This document shows positions 23,809 through 31,572 of a stretch of DNA of 64,000 nucleotides, piece by piece. The notes beneath the pieces were generated by a model, which saw only the letters and a list, made by a program, of their open reading frames with translations, made no database searches and had not been told where the DNA came from. Numbering within the stretch: position 1 is the first letter of the stretch; each line of letters opens with the position of its first letter. The stretch covers positions 62,001-126,000 of the forward strand of contig JAFWMQ010000012.1 of assembly GCA_017510605.1 (NCBI GenBank), read 5' to 3'. Made by a program: the position numbers and the translations under genes. Origin of the DNA: Clostridiales bacterium (GTDB lineage: Bacteria; Bacillota; Clostridia; Saccharofermentanales; Saccharofermentanaceae).

Positions 23809-24135
23809 ATGTATAAGACATTAGATTTGGAAGTATTGGATAAGGTTTCCGGCGGACATCCCCTTGAGTCCGTATATGCAGATGATGACCTTCACAGGGC
23901 AGGCGTCTCTTATGTGAACACGGTATTCGGTTACGACAAGTACTATCTCGGTTCCACACCAATCTCCAAGGAACTGGCAATGGCACTGAGAGCAAGGAGC
24001 GCAGACGTTTGGAAGAAATATGCCAAAGCAGGTGATTATATCGGCTATGCCAGAGAGTGGAAGGAGATACTTTTGTGTGAATACGAACTCAGCTGGAATG
24101 GCGAGATCGGCAGCAACTCATTCGAATGGTATTGA
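23809..24135 (+). CDS. Small protein with double-glycine leader (peptide 2)
   Basis: A 108-residue protein. The leader LDLEVLDKVSGG ends at G15-G16. The mature part begins HPLESVYADDDLHRAG and shares an ungapped core with peptide 3 and with the protein at 29423-29740: G32, V33, S34, K44, Y45, I52, S53 and A57 align at constant spacing. WKKYAKAG further on resembles GWAKAG of the 29.4 kb protein. The start follows AAAGGAG. Unlike classical bacteriocins the tail is long, mixed-charge and aromatic. Confidence 0.7.
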   Translation: MYKTLDLEVLDKVSGGHPLESVYADDDLHRAGVSYVNTVFGYDKYYLGSTPISKELAMALRARSADVWKKYAKAGDYIGYAREWKEILLCEYELSWNGEIGSNSFEWY

Positions 24136-24152
24136 TAGAAAGGAGAATAAAA

Positions 24153-24515
24153 ATGAATACTGCTTTTGAATTAACAGAAATAAAGGAATTGAATAACGAA
24201 GAGCTGTCTATTGTATCAGGCGGTACTTTTACCCCCAACACATACGGCAAAGAGACTTATCATCTTGTCGGAATAAGTACCAGATATAATTTCTTCGACA
24301 AGGATGAATTCAAGATCATGGGAAAGTCCATCACCGTTGATGAGGCTAATGACATCGTACAGATTGCCAGAAATATGCATTCCATAATCAACGGAGGCTA
24401 TCAGGGCGCAAACCAGATCGGATACAACGAGCCGAGATTCATCGTTGCATTTAACAGCCAGATCTATCCCAAATACGGTATTAAGTGGGACGGCGTTCAG
24501 GGAAGCGACTTCTGA
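24153..24515 (+). CDS. Small protein with double-glycine leader (peptide 3)
   Basis: A 120-residue protein. Leader NNEELSIVSGG ends at G23-G24. Residues 40-69 (GIST...IMGKSITVDEANDIV) align without gaps to GITC...YQGRQISCDEARSIV in the protein at 29423-29740, and more loosely with peptide 2. The end (YPKYGIKWDGVQGSDF) is aromatic. AAAGGAG lies seven bases before the ATG. Third gene of the set, followed by a hairpin at 24537-24572. Confidence 0.7.
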   Translation: MNTAFELTEIKELNNEELSIVSGGTFTPNTYGKETYHLVGISTRYNFFDKDEFKIMGKSITVDEANDIVQIARNMHSIINGGYQGANQIGYNEPRFIVAFNSQIYPKYGIKWDGVQGSDF

Positions 24516-24536
24516 GATGAAGGGTGACAAAACGGG

Positions 24537-24572
24537 ACCGGTGATATGATGCTGAGGCAGCATATTGCCGGT
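24537..24572 (+). terminator. Hairpin closing the double-glycine peptide operon
   Basis: ACCGG (24537-24541) pairs with CCGGT (24568-24572), and inner ATGCTG with CAGCAT around AGG. The T-tract is poor (CTTAATG), so terminator strength is uncertain. Confidence 0.45.
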
Positions 24573-24674
24573 CTTAATGATGTTTTGAATATTCCGTCCT
24601 GTAATAGAAAGTGTTCTTTCCTTTTCCGTCTCTTTTTAACTTTCCGGATTCGACAAGTTTTCGCAAGGATCCTT

Positions 24675-24683
24675 TGCTATAAT
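24675..24683 (+). promoter_or_regulatory. Extended -10 promoter of the FkbM methyltransferase gene
   Basis: TG-C-TATAAT is a perfect extended -10. The start near 24690 leaves a 21-base leader that holds the ribosome site GAGGAAGGAA. Confidence 0.55.
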
Positions 24684-24710
24684 GGAAAAGTTTGAGGAAG
24701 GAATAAAGAA

Positions 24711-25892
24711 ATGAGCACGACTGAAAAGGGTATTGTATTTGGTACAGATAAGGCAGGCGACCGGCAGAAAGCGCTTAGAGAAGCCGGTAATCTGAATGGT
24801 AATCTGAGCGCCGGTTTTCCGGAGATGGCACGAAACGTATATGCTCACCTTAACGATGAGATATCTAAAAAGATCTTCGAGGCCAGGATCCTTTACGCCT
24901 CAACGGGAGATGTAGGTTATATCACAGGACTTGAATCAAAGTACAGGAATCTGAACAGCGACATGCAGGTTTATGTCGAGAAGCTTCAGACAGATTCTCA
25001 CTGCCTGATCTATGGTGCAGGTGTTGCAGGTCATTATCTTGCCGGAAGATTCAAGCGGTTTGGCGTGAAGATCGATTGCTTCATCGATCAGGACGGGAGC
25101 AAAGGTCCTGTTGATAAAGAGACCGGGATCAAGGTAATTACCGAGAAAGAACTTACCGAAAATATTGCTCTTTACAGCGATAAGACACTCGTTGTTTCTT
25201 ATCCGGTAAAGCCCGTAGCTGATGAGGTCAGGAAACGCCTTATTGATGATATCGGAATAGACGAGAAGAACATCATCATGGGAATATACGACTGGCGAAA
25301 CAACCAGGGACAGTATTTCGATTATTTCGAAGCGCGAGAAAATGAAGTCTTTGTAGACTGCGGCTGTTATGACGGCGCTACCTGCTACAACTTTGCAGGC
25401 TGGTGCGGCGCAAAGGGTTTTGACTACATTTATTCTTTCGAGGCTGATCCGAAGAATTACGAGAAGAGCAAGGAAATCCTCGCGCCTCTCGGCAAATGCG
25501 AGCTGTTCCCCTATGGCACTGCGGATGTAAATAAGAAGGTTTATTTTGCCGCCGATGCTTTCGAGACTTCCTGCATCATAAGCAGGGAAGAGGCAGAGAA
25601 GAGAAACTTTGAAGGCGTGGAGGAGATCGAGACTGTTGCTCTTGATGAAGTGCTTGCGGGCAAGAAGATCACTTTCATTAAAATGGACATTGAAGGCGCG
25701 GAGTACGAAGCCCTGCTCGGCGCCCGCAAACTCATCATGGAAAACCGCCCGAGAATGGCAATATCCGTCTACCACAAGTTCGAAGACTTTGTAGTGTTAG
25801 CAGACCTCGTCCTCAGTATGCATCCAGACTACAGGATCGCATTCAGACACTACGGATTCGATGACCTTGAGACGGTTATGTATGTTAAGTAA
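24711..25892 (+). CDS. FkbM-family methyltransferase with N-terminal Rossmann-type domain
   Basis: A 393-residue protein. Residues 95-195 contain a nucleotide-binding-like unit (LIYGAGVAGHYLAGRF, glycine loop 101-107), as in sugar-modifying fusions. Residues 205-393 are an FkbM methyltransferase: VFVDCGCYDGATC (213-225) binds S-adenosylmethionine, FEADP with E244, and KMDIEGAEYEALLGA (324-338) is the family signature. FkbM enzymes O-methylate sugars or natural products. The gene has its own promoter but lies 195 bases after the peptide operon, so a role on those peptides is possible but unproven. Glycan methylation is the conservative reading. Confidence 0.85.
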   Translation: MSTTEKGIVFGTDKAGDRQKALREAGNLNGNLSAGFPEMARNVYAHLNDEISKKIFEARILYASTGDVGYITGLESKYRNLNSDMQVYVEKLQTDSHCLIYGAGVAGHYLAGRFKRFGVKIDCFIDQDGSKGPVDKETGIKVITEKELTENIALYSDKTLVVSYPVKPVADEVRKRLIDDIGIDEKNIIMGIYDWRNNQGQYFDYFEARENEVFVDCGCYDGATCYNFAGWCGAKGFDYIYSFEADPKNYEKSKEILAPLGKCELFPYGTADVNKKVYFAADAFETSCIISREEAEKRNFEGVEEIETVALDEVLAGKKITFIKMDIEGAEYEALLGARKLIMENRPRMAISVYHKFEDFVVLADLVLSMHPDYRIAFRHYGFDDLETVMYVK

Positions 25893-26031
25893 TACATATT
25901 TACGCTGTTTACAAAAATGTTATTGATAGTTAATCGGGAGTTTTTCGCAAGGGTAAAACTCAAAATTATGGATTACTATATGACTAAGGTAATTCATTAT
26001 GAACACGTCAAACGTAAAGAGGAGTCAGATA

Positions 26032-26976
26032 ATGGGTTTGTTTACGCCGGTCTGGGAAAAAAGAGATGCTGATCCCGTAAAAGCTGCTAACGCGGTAAAA
26101 AAGATCAATGATGAAGATAAGCTGAAAGCTATAGCACAAACGGCAGTTGTTGAAAGCGCCCGCAAAGAAGCTGTGGCACGGATAACTGATCAGCAGTTCC
26201 TTCTTGAATATGTGTTCAAAAACAAGGATGGCAGTCATTCTGCATCAAGAAAAACAGCTGCTATGTGTATAACTTCACCGGATCTGCTTATTAAACTGAT
26301 TTGTTACGGTTTTCCAAAAGATGATTACGGCGGAGCAGTCCTGGCATATGAGGCACTAAAGAAAATAAAAGACAAAAAACTCCTTGTGAAAGCAACAAAA
26401 GCCGCATTGCCGGAAGTCCGGTGGGATGCAATAAAAATGCTTAATACAGACGAGTGCTATGAACAGACAGTCAGAACTGATCCTGAAAATGCGGCAAAAG
26501 CATTTGAATATATAAAAGATCCCGGCAGAAGAATGAAGCTGATAGATTGCATTGAGGACGATTATGAGCTGTCAAAACGTCTTGGACAACTTGCCGGTGA
26601 AGGTCAGGTTTTTGATAGTGATACGATTCAAAAGTTAATAGATAAAACCGATAACAAAAAATTCGCCAGGCATAGCTATCCGTATGTAGTCTCATTTATT
26701 GATGATGCAGAGAAGCTGGCGGATATTGCATTAAACGATAAAAACTATCACGCACGGCGGACCGCATTGTTCAAGATAACAGATGATAACGTTTTGGCAA
26801 AGATAGCCATGAATACAAATGAAGATGATTCTAACCGTGCAGAAGCGTACTTTAGATTAAGCAATAAATCCCTTGTGGATGATATAATAAGAAAGCATAT
26901 AGAAACTGTTGATGCCAGATATTGGTCGGATGAAGATAAGAGGATCCACAATCTGATGTCAAGTGATTCTTATTAA
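26032..26976 (+). CDS. HEAT-like helical repeat protein
   Basis: A 314-residue all-helical protein. Short units recur, such as DEDKLKAIAQTAVVESARKE, KDKKLLVKATKAALPEVRWD and DAEKLADIALNDKNYHARRT, consistent with degenerate HEAT repeats (LRV/variant type). No catalytic residues are visible. The start at 26032 follows AGAGGAG; an in-frame ATG at 25999 has no ribosome site. It is 18 bases upstream of the zinc-ribbon peptide gene and probably co-transcribed. It may act as a binding scaffold; the partner is unknown. Confidence 0.7.
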   Translation: MGLFTPVWEKRDADPVKAANAVKKINDEDKLKAIAQTAVVESARKEAVARITDQQFLLEYVFKNKDGSHSASRKTAAMCITSPDLLIKLICYGFPKDDYGGAVLAYEALKKIKDKKLLVKATKAALPEVRWDAIKMLNTDECYEQTVRTDPENAAKAFEYIKDPGRRMKLIDCIEDDYELSKRLGQLAGEGQVFDSDTIQKLIDKTDNKKFARHSYPYVVSFIDDAEKLADIALNDKNYHARRTALFKITDDNVLAKIAMNTNEDDSNRAEAYFRLSNKSLVDDIIRKHIETVDARYWSDEDKRIHNLMSSDSY

Positions 26977-26994
26977 AGAAAGGAGTCGATCACA

Positions 26995-27228
26995 ATGGAT
27001 AATGACGATAAGATCAAATTGACTGATGATCAGCTGAAAGAAGTTTCCGGATGCGGCACCATTGCGGACGCACCATACTGCCCGATGTGCAAATCACCGA
27101 AAAGGGCTGTTGAAAATTTCTGCGAAAAATGCGGCTGGGTATATCACTGCCACGGGTGCGGAGCAGAACTGCGAATTGGCAAACAATGCAGCGAGTGCGG
27201 CTGGTGTATCCCTATTTGGAACGGCTGA
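26995..27228 (+). CDS. Small double zinc-ribbon protein with bacteriocin-leader-like N-terminus
   Basis: A 77-residue protein. Residues 8-21 (KLTDDQLKEVSGCG) match the double-glycine leader consensus except that the second glycine is C20. The rest holds four CxxC knuckles (C29/C32, C43/C46, C52/C55, C65/C68), i.e. two zinc ribbons. The ribosome site AAAGGAG is strong. If the leader is processed this would be an exported zinc-ribbon peptide. If not, the leader-like sequence may be a relic. Leader-with-zinc-ribbon proteins occur in Clostridia, but I know of no function. Confidence 0.65.
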   Translation: MDNDDKIKLTDDQLKEVSGCGTIADAPYCPMCKSPKRAVENFCEKCGWVYHCHGCGAELRIGKQCSECGWCIPIWNG

Positions 27229-27253
27229 TACCGTCTCTTTGGAGGTGATATCA

Positions 27254-27298
27254 ATGGAGCGTCTCTTAAAGATGACTAATGACCTTCCCGTGATATAA
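27254..27298 (+). CDS. Possible 14-codon leader ORF before the 27.3 kb promoter
   Basis: MERLLKMTNDLPVI is preceded by GGAGGTGATATCA, a strong ribosome site. Its stop codon lies inside the -10 box at 27291-27299. It may be a remnant or a short coding unit; evidence is limited to the ribosome site. Confidence 0.2.
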   Translation: MERLLKMTNDLPVI

Positions 27299-27299
27299 T
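27291..27299 (+). promoter_or_regulatory. Extended -10 promoter of the zinc-ribbon gene at 27.3 kb
   Basis: TG-A-TATAAT is a perfect extended -10, giving a start near 27306 and a leader of about 42 bases. Confidence 0.55.
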
Positions 27300-27347
27300 G
27301 TTATAGGAATTTACGATCATCCTGTACGGATCATTAAGGGGGATAGT

Positions 27348-28217
27348 ATGAAGACTTTCTGTGATTATTGCGGAAGTGTCATAGATGACACGCTCGAAAA
27401 ATGTCCCAACTGCGGTGCGGTCAATGTTCATATTCAGAGGAGCGGCGACCAGATCCCTAAGACAATAGAAGAACTCAAGGCCTTCGCTCAGGAAAAGGGC
27501 ATTCCCCTCGAGAAGATGAGGTTCTTCATAGGTATCGATTACAAGGAACCCCGTGCTTTCGGTATCTATAAGGAAAATGCCAGCGGCAACTGCGTTGTAT
27601 ACAAGAACAAGGCAGACGGTTCACGTGCAATACGTTACAGGGGCACCGATGAGGCTTATGCCGTCAACGAGATCTATCAAAAGATGAGGGCCGAACTCCT
27701 TGAACGCAAGCAGGCAGATCTCAATAAAGGCAAGAATGCCAATACTTATGCAAGTCCGAAGCCGGCTCAGCGCAAGAAGCGTTCCGGATGCGCGACTGCC
27801 TTAATGATTGGCATTTTTATCTTCCTTGCAGCAGTAATTGGTTTTACTTTCATCGCCGCGGTCATACAATATGAAAAGACACCTAATAAAGGCTACTACG
27901 ATTATAATGGAACGCCTTATTACTATACCGGCGGTGCCTGGTATATTCCCGATGATGACGGCGGCTGGGAACGGACCTATAATACTCCCGACAAGCTTGA
28001 AGAGAACTACAAGGATTACTTTGAGGCCAGGGATTACAGTGACCTCGATGGTGATTACTCTGACTATATCGAAGAATATCCGACCGAAGCCTATTCCTAC
28101 AACGACAACGACAACGATAACGACAGCTGGTTTGACAGTAACTGGGACGATAATGACTGGGATTATGATTACGACTCTTACGATTCGTATGACTCAGACT
28201 GGGATTCTGATTGGTAA
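27348..28217 (+). CDS. Zinc-ribbon membrane protein with Asp/Tyr/Trp-rich tail
   Basis: A 289-residue protein. The zinc ribbon uses C5, C8, C19 and C22. Residues 40-125 form a conserved cytosolic domain (IPKTIEELKAFAQEKGIPLE, then VVYKNKADGSRAIRYRGTDE and AYAVNEIYQKM) seen in many Clostridia zinc-ribbon proteins. A membrane helix lies near 145-170. The exported part ends in about 55 residues dominated by D, S, Y, W and N (repeated DYDSYDS and NDND). AAGGGGGATAGT is the ribosome site. The 3' end is 3 bases from the convergent gene. Function unknown; the acidic tail could bind cations or cell-wall polymer. Confidence 0.7.
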   Translation: MKTFCDYCGSVIDDTLEKCPNCGAVNVHIQRSGDQIPKTIEELKAFAQEKGIPLEKMRFFIGIDYKEPRAFGIYKENASGNCVVYKNKADGSRAIRYRGTDEAYAVNEIYQKMRAELLERKQADLNKGKNANTYASPKPAQRKKRSGCATALMIGIFIFLAAVIGFTFIAAVIQYEKTPNKGYYDYNGTPYYYTGGAWYIPDDDGGWERTYNTPDKLEENYKDYFEARDYSDLDGDYSDYIEEYPTEAYSYNDNDNDNDSWFDSNWDDNDWDYDYDSYDSYDSDWDSDW

Positions 28218-28220
28218 CAA

Positions 28221-29003
28221 TTATTCTTTTCTCAGTCTGCCGAGTTTCTTGGTGGTATATTCTTCCAGGTGCTTTCTGAAACGGCCCAGCTGTTTCTTGT
28301 GAACGCAGAGTTTTTCAGTGCAGTTGGCGCATTCAAGGTATCTGTTAGTGTTCTCGGAGAAACGCTCGGGATACTTGAAGAATGTGATCTCCCATCTGAT
28401 GAGCAGCGCTACAGCCAGGAACAGAAGGCTCCATGTTAATATGCCTCTGACAAAGAACAGAGGAGTAAACATCATCGCGTAATCCCAGTTATAAATTCTG
28501 CAGGAACCGCAGCATTTGTTCTTAAGAAGCCACGATTGGAACGGACAGAAAAAGAGTATGCATATCATGTCACAGACGGAATATGCGACGCATAGAAGGA
28601 ACATTATGCCCTTGTCGAAGATATCGAGCATATAAAGCGCACCGAAAGCTGCATTGAAAACCACCCATATCAGCGCGACGAGGATAGTAGCATTGTTATC
28701 GGCGATCTTTATGTCCGTTCTTCCTGACTTTATGTAGTTGCGTTTAAACTGCTTCTGGCATCCGGGGCTCTCATATTTCGAAGGGAAGAACCTGAAGATC
28801 ATCTCCACGGTAAAGACGATCCATATCAGCAGAGAAACCGCGGTCTGCATGCCTATGCCGGGTTCCGGGAAATGATGGATGCCGAGGCGGTAAAGAATGT
28901 ATTCGGTCAGGAGCAGAATGAACAGGACTGACCTGTAAACCAGCCTGAAATAATGGATCATGCTTATGGCCGAGATCCTCTGATGTTTCTTTTTTCCATT
29001 CAT
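28221..29003 (-). CDS. Polytopic membrane protein with conserved cysteine clusters
   Basis: A 260-residue protein with about five helices. Cytosolic loops carry CPFQSWLLKNKCCGSCRIYNWDYAMMF and, at the end, ECANCTEKLCVHKKQL, giving at least two clusters of cysteines able to bind metal. This is a conserved Clostridia family without known function. Its start at 29003 lies eight bases after a perfect extended -10, so the message is probably leaderless; no ribosome site is present at normal spacing. Confidence 0.65.
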   Translation of the reverse strand: MNGKKKHQRISAISMIHYFRLVYRSVLFILLLTEYILYRLGIHHFPEPGIGMQTAVSLLIWIVFTVEMIFRFFPSKYESPGCQKQFKRNYIKSGRTDIKIADNNATILVALIWVVFNAAFGALYMLDIFDKGIMFLLCVAYSVCDMICILFFCPFQSWLLKNKCCGSCRIYNWDYAMMFTPLFFVRGILTWSLLFLAVALLIRWEITFFKYPERFSENTNRYLECANCTEKLCVHKKQLGRFRKHLEEYTTKKLGRLRKE

Positions 29004-29010
29004 ACTTGAG

Positions 29011-29019
29011 ATTATATCA
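29011..29019 (-). promoter_or_regulatory. Extended -10 (minus strand) immediately before the 29003 ATG
   Basis: On the minus strand TG-A-TATAAT is followed by seven bases and then ATG, so transcription should begin at or one base before the start codon. Confidence 0.5.
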
Positions 29020-29020
29020 C

Positions 29021-29386
29021 CTCGATGAGACCGAATTTACCGTATCAGATGATCTGACGCAGTCTATCAATGAAGCGCTTGTGAATTCGGAATACCTTAT
29101 CGCCATTTGTTCACCTGAGTATCTTAAGTCTTAATGGTGCCGGAAAGAGATCGAGTCGTTCTTAAAGTTCCATGACAGAAAGCACATTCTGCTCGTGCTG
29201 GCAGGCATCGACAGACAGAGCGGTGCCATCGTGGTTTATTACGTTCCCAGTGACCATACCGGTAATAACTCAGTTTACTATAAGGCTTGTCCTGTAACGT
29301 ATGAGCAGCTCATATCACTGGCTGATGAATTCCTGTCCGGTTACGAGCCCGATGAGCGTGTCAAAGGGAAGTACAGTTTAGGGTAA
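29021..29386 (+). pseudogene. TIR-domain gene remnant, truncated and with a nonsense codon
   Basis: In one frame the DNA encodes DDLTQSINEALVNSEYLIAI then CSPEYLKS, a TAA stop at 29132-29134, and WCRKEIESFLKFHDRKHI in the same frame. The pattern matches the core of bacterial TIR (TIR_2) domains, where CSPxYLxSxWCRKEI is typical. The 5' end, with the first strand and the start, is missing. The frame continues without stop to 29386 (KYSLG). TIR domains act in NAD-cleaving defence. This copy should be inactive. Confidence 0.65.
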
Positions 29387-29422
29387 GAACCTGAGGGTAG
29401 ACTTTCTGTGGTAACTTAATTC

Positions 29423-29740
29423 TTAGTGCCCGATCTGAGGTCCCTTTATGCCTTTGACGATTGATCTTGCCTCGTCACATGAAATCTGTCGTCCCTGATA
29501 GAAGTATTTGTTGTCATCGGAGTAACTGCTTACGCATGTGATGCCGGCCTTTGCCCAGCCTTCGTCTACTTTTGCTGAGGTTTTCCCCCAGAAGAAGAGA
29601 GTATCACATTTGCTGACCGAGTAATCCATATAACCTGCCGCGTGAAGGATCTCGCTGTCACAGTATACCTCTACGGCAGAACCGCCGTTTACCAAATCGA
29701 GCAGATCTAAAGTAAGTTCTTTATTCATTGTGTTTTTCAT
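29423..29740 (-). CDS. Small protein with double-glycine leader (peptide 4)
   Basis: A 105-residue protein. The leader ELTLDLLDLVNGG ends at G19-G20. The mature part starts SAVEVYCDSEILHAAG, echoing ESVYADDDLHRAG in peptide 2, and contains GWAKAG, echoing KKYAKAG. Residues 66-95 align without gaps with residues 40-69 of peptide 3. It therefore ties the two tandem peptides into one family. Four cysteines (27, 45, 69, 88) occur in the tail. AAAGGAGG is a strong minus-strand ribosome site. It lies downstream of the zinc-ribbon/TPR gene at 29871. Confidence 0.7.
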   Translation of the reverse strand: MKNTMNKELTLDLLDLVNGGSAVEVYCDSEILHAAGYMDYSVSKCDTLFFWGKTSAKVDEGWAKAGITCVSSYSDDNKYFYQGRQISCDEARSIVKGIKGPQIGH

Positions 29741-29870
29741 TTTTGTATCCTCCTTTGAGCTGTGATTGTTATGTTTTATGGCTTCATTATCACAGGCCTC
29801 AGGAGGCAAACCAATCAGTAATTCAGCGTTGTTCTGACGCTTAAGCAACAGGGCGCTATTTGAGTGTCGA

Positions 29871-31412
29871 TTAACGCGAATGCCGGTTCATTTCATTACG
29901 CAGTGAATTCTTTAACGAATCAAATTTAAGGAGCAGTTCATACTTTATATCAGAATACTTTTCAATTTGCTTGTTGATCTCTGACTTCAGTGCTTTTGAT
30001 TCTCCGGATGCTGAATTTCCGTTCATATGAATCTCCGCATTGCTTGCTGCAGAACGAAGAACATTATCACATCTTTTAAGGTTCTGTTCATTGCGCACAT
30101 TTTCTATAAGCACATCAACCATATCACTCAAAGTCACAAAGAAAAGTCTGTCTTCACTCACAGCGTGATCAACAGCTTCACCTGTTCTGTCTTTCAGATT
30201 TTTGCTGACCGCCGGAAGTATGGTTTTAGATAGACATATATCTTCAATTTTCTTCCATTTGCCGGCACAAAGGATCCTGCCGAGCAATGCATCAAAACTT
30301 TCCGGATCGGTCATGAGGACATGAGAGAATCTCTGGTCAGCTTCAACGTAATCCCCCCTAATTACGGCTTCGTCAGCTTTCTCAAGAGGATTATTGAAAA
30401 ACAAAGAAGCACCATAAGCGACACCGCAGAATTTACATTCAAACAGGCCTTTATCCTCAACAAGTTTCAACTGGCCGCCGCACTTTGCGCAATTTACTGT
30501 CTTTGTAATATCGATAAAAGGATTATTGGCAGAAGATTTCTTTTTTGCCTTCGGAGGTGTATAGCCATTTGAAGCAGGATCATCTTTTTTCAGAAGCTCT
30601 AATTCTTCGATATAACGTCTTTTTATCTCAACCGCTTCTTCGGACAGGAAATCCTGTATTATGTGACCTGCCGTAACATATTCTGAAGGCTTTGGGACAT
30701 TATAAAGAGTATATCTCACCTTGTGGCGGCGGATCAGAAAAACACCCAATATTATCAATGCGATTACTCCAAACGCTAATAATGCGGCAGGAACAAGCCA
30801 GGTTATATTAAACTCCATAGCAAAAATAATTGTTCCCAAAATACCACCAAAAAACATAGCTATGCCTATGCCGATAGAGTTGCCGGTATCTTTCAGTCTT
30901 TCCTGGCTTTTCTTCTCACTTTCAGCTGCCGCTTTGTATTTTTTCCTTGCTTTTTCTGATTTATCAAGCGCATCAGCGGTCTTATCACGGAACTCTCTGC
31001 CTATTCCAAACAGGTTTATGAGCCTCTCGAAATAACCGGCCTCAGAAGATCCGTCTGCGGTCTCTTTCGCATCAAAAGATGCCCTGACAGCTGCAGGAAA
31101 ATCACAGTCTCTTATGTTCTCAGGCGAATCCAGTTCATCAAGTGAACAGATTCTGCCATGAACAAGGACCATTCCGCGCAGAGCCTCAAAATCCTGAGGA
31201 TTATCGGATAACAGCGTATTATATTTTTCCTTTGCCGTATCGTATCTCAATTCCTTAAGACACCTTGCAGCCTGGCTTAATAATTCGTCTCTGTGAAAAT
31301 CAGTATAATTGAATTCTTCACCGCAAAACGGACACGCAAAGATCTCCTGATCTTCATCAAAGTTCAAAACGCCGCCGCAACTTTTGCAGGTATAACTTTT
31401 TAACAAAGCCAT
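29871..31412 (-). CDS. Membrane protein with duplicated zinc-ribbon/TPR-like module
   Basis: A 513-residue protein. Module 1 has a zinc ribbon (C9, C12, C27, C30) and TPR-like helices (YDTAKEKYNTLLSDNPQDFE). A coiled coil (140-175) and two membrane helices (180-200, 205-227) follow. Module 2 has another ribbon (C308, C311, C326, C329) and matching helices (YVEADQRFSHVLMTDPESFD). Both face the cytosol if the hairpin model holds. The same module, with identical C9/C12/C27/C30 spacing, opens the protein at 36303. No catalytic motif is seen; a scaffold or metal-responsive role is inference. Confidence 0.75.
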   Translation of the reverse strand: MALLKSYTCKSCGGVLNFDEDQEIFACPFCGEEFNYTDFHRDELLSQAARCLKELRYDTAKEKYNTLLSDNPQDFEALRGMVLVHGRICSLDELDSPENIRDCDFPAAVRASFDAKETADGSSEAGYFERLINLFGIGREFRDKTADALDKSEKARKKYKAAAESEKKSQERLKDTGNSIGIGIAMFFGGILGTIIFAMEFNITWLVPAALLAFGVIALIILGVFLIRRHKVRYTLYNVPKPSEYVTAGHIIQDFLSEEAVEIKRRYIEELELLKKDDPASNGYTPPKAKKKSSANNPFIDITKTVNCAKCGGQLKLVEDKGLFECKFCGVAYGASLFFNNPLEKADEAVIRGDYVEADQRFSHVLMTDPESFDALLGRILCAGKWKKIEDICLSKTILPAVSKNLKDRTGEAVDHAVSEDRLFFVTLSDMVDVLIENVRNEQNLKRCDNVLRSAASNAEIHMNGNSASGESKALKSEINKQIEKYSDIKYELLLKFDSLKNSLRNEMNRHSR

Positions 31413-31572
31413 TGCAGATTCACCCCAAAACCAACTCTATCCCAAAACCTACAAGAGAATAATAACAGATTATTTGCTGTAAATTCTAATATTGCTAAGC
31501 TCTGCAAAAATAAATATTATATTCTCAATGGAGTAATAGGAGCCTTTTTTCAAGAATTTTTAAAGCAATTAT

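Noticed and set aside
23549..24515. Classical class II bacteriocins with immunity gene
   Set aside because: The mature parts are too long and acidic, lack the YGNGV or GxxxG patterns, and no immunity or ABC peptidase gene is adjacent.
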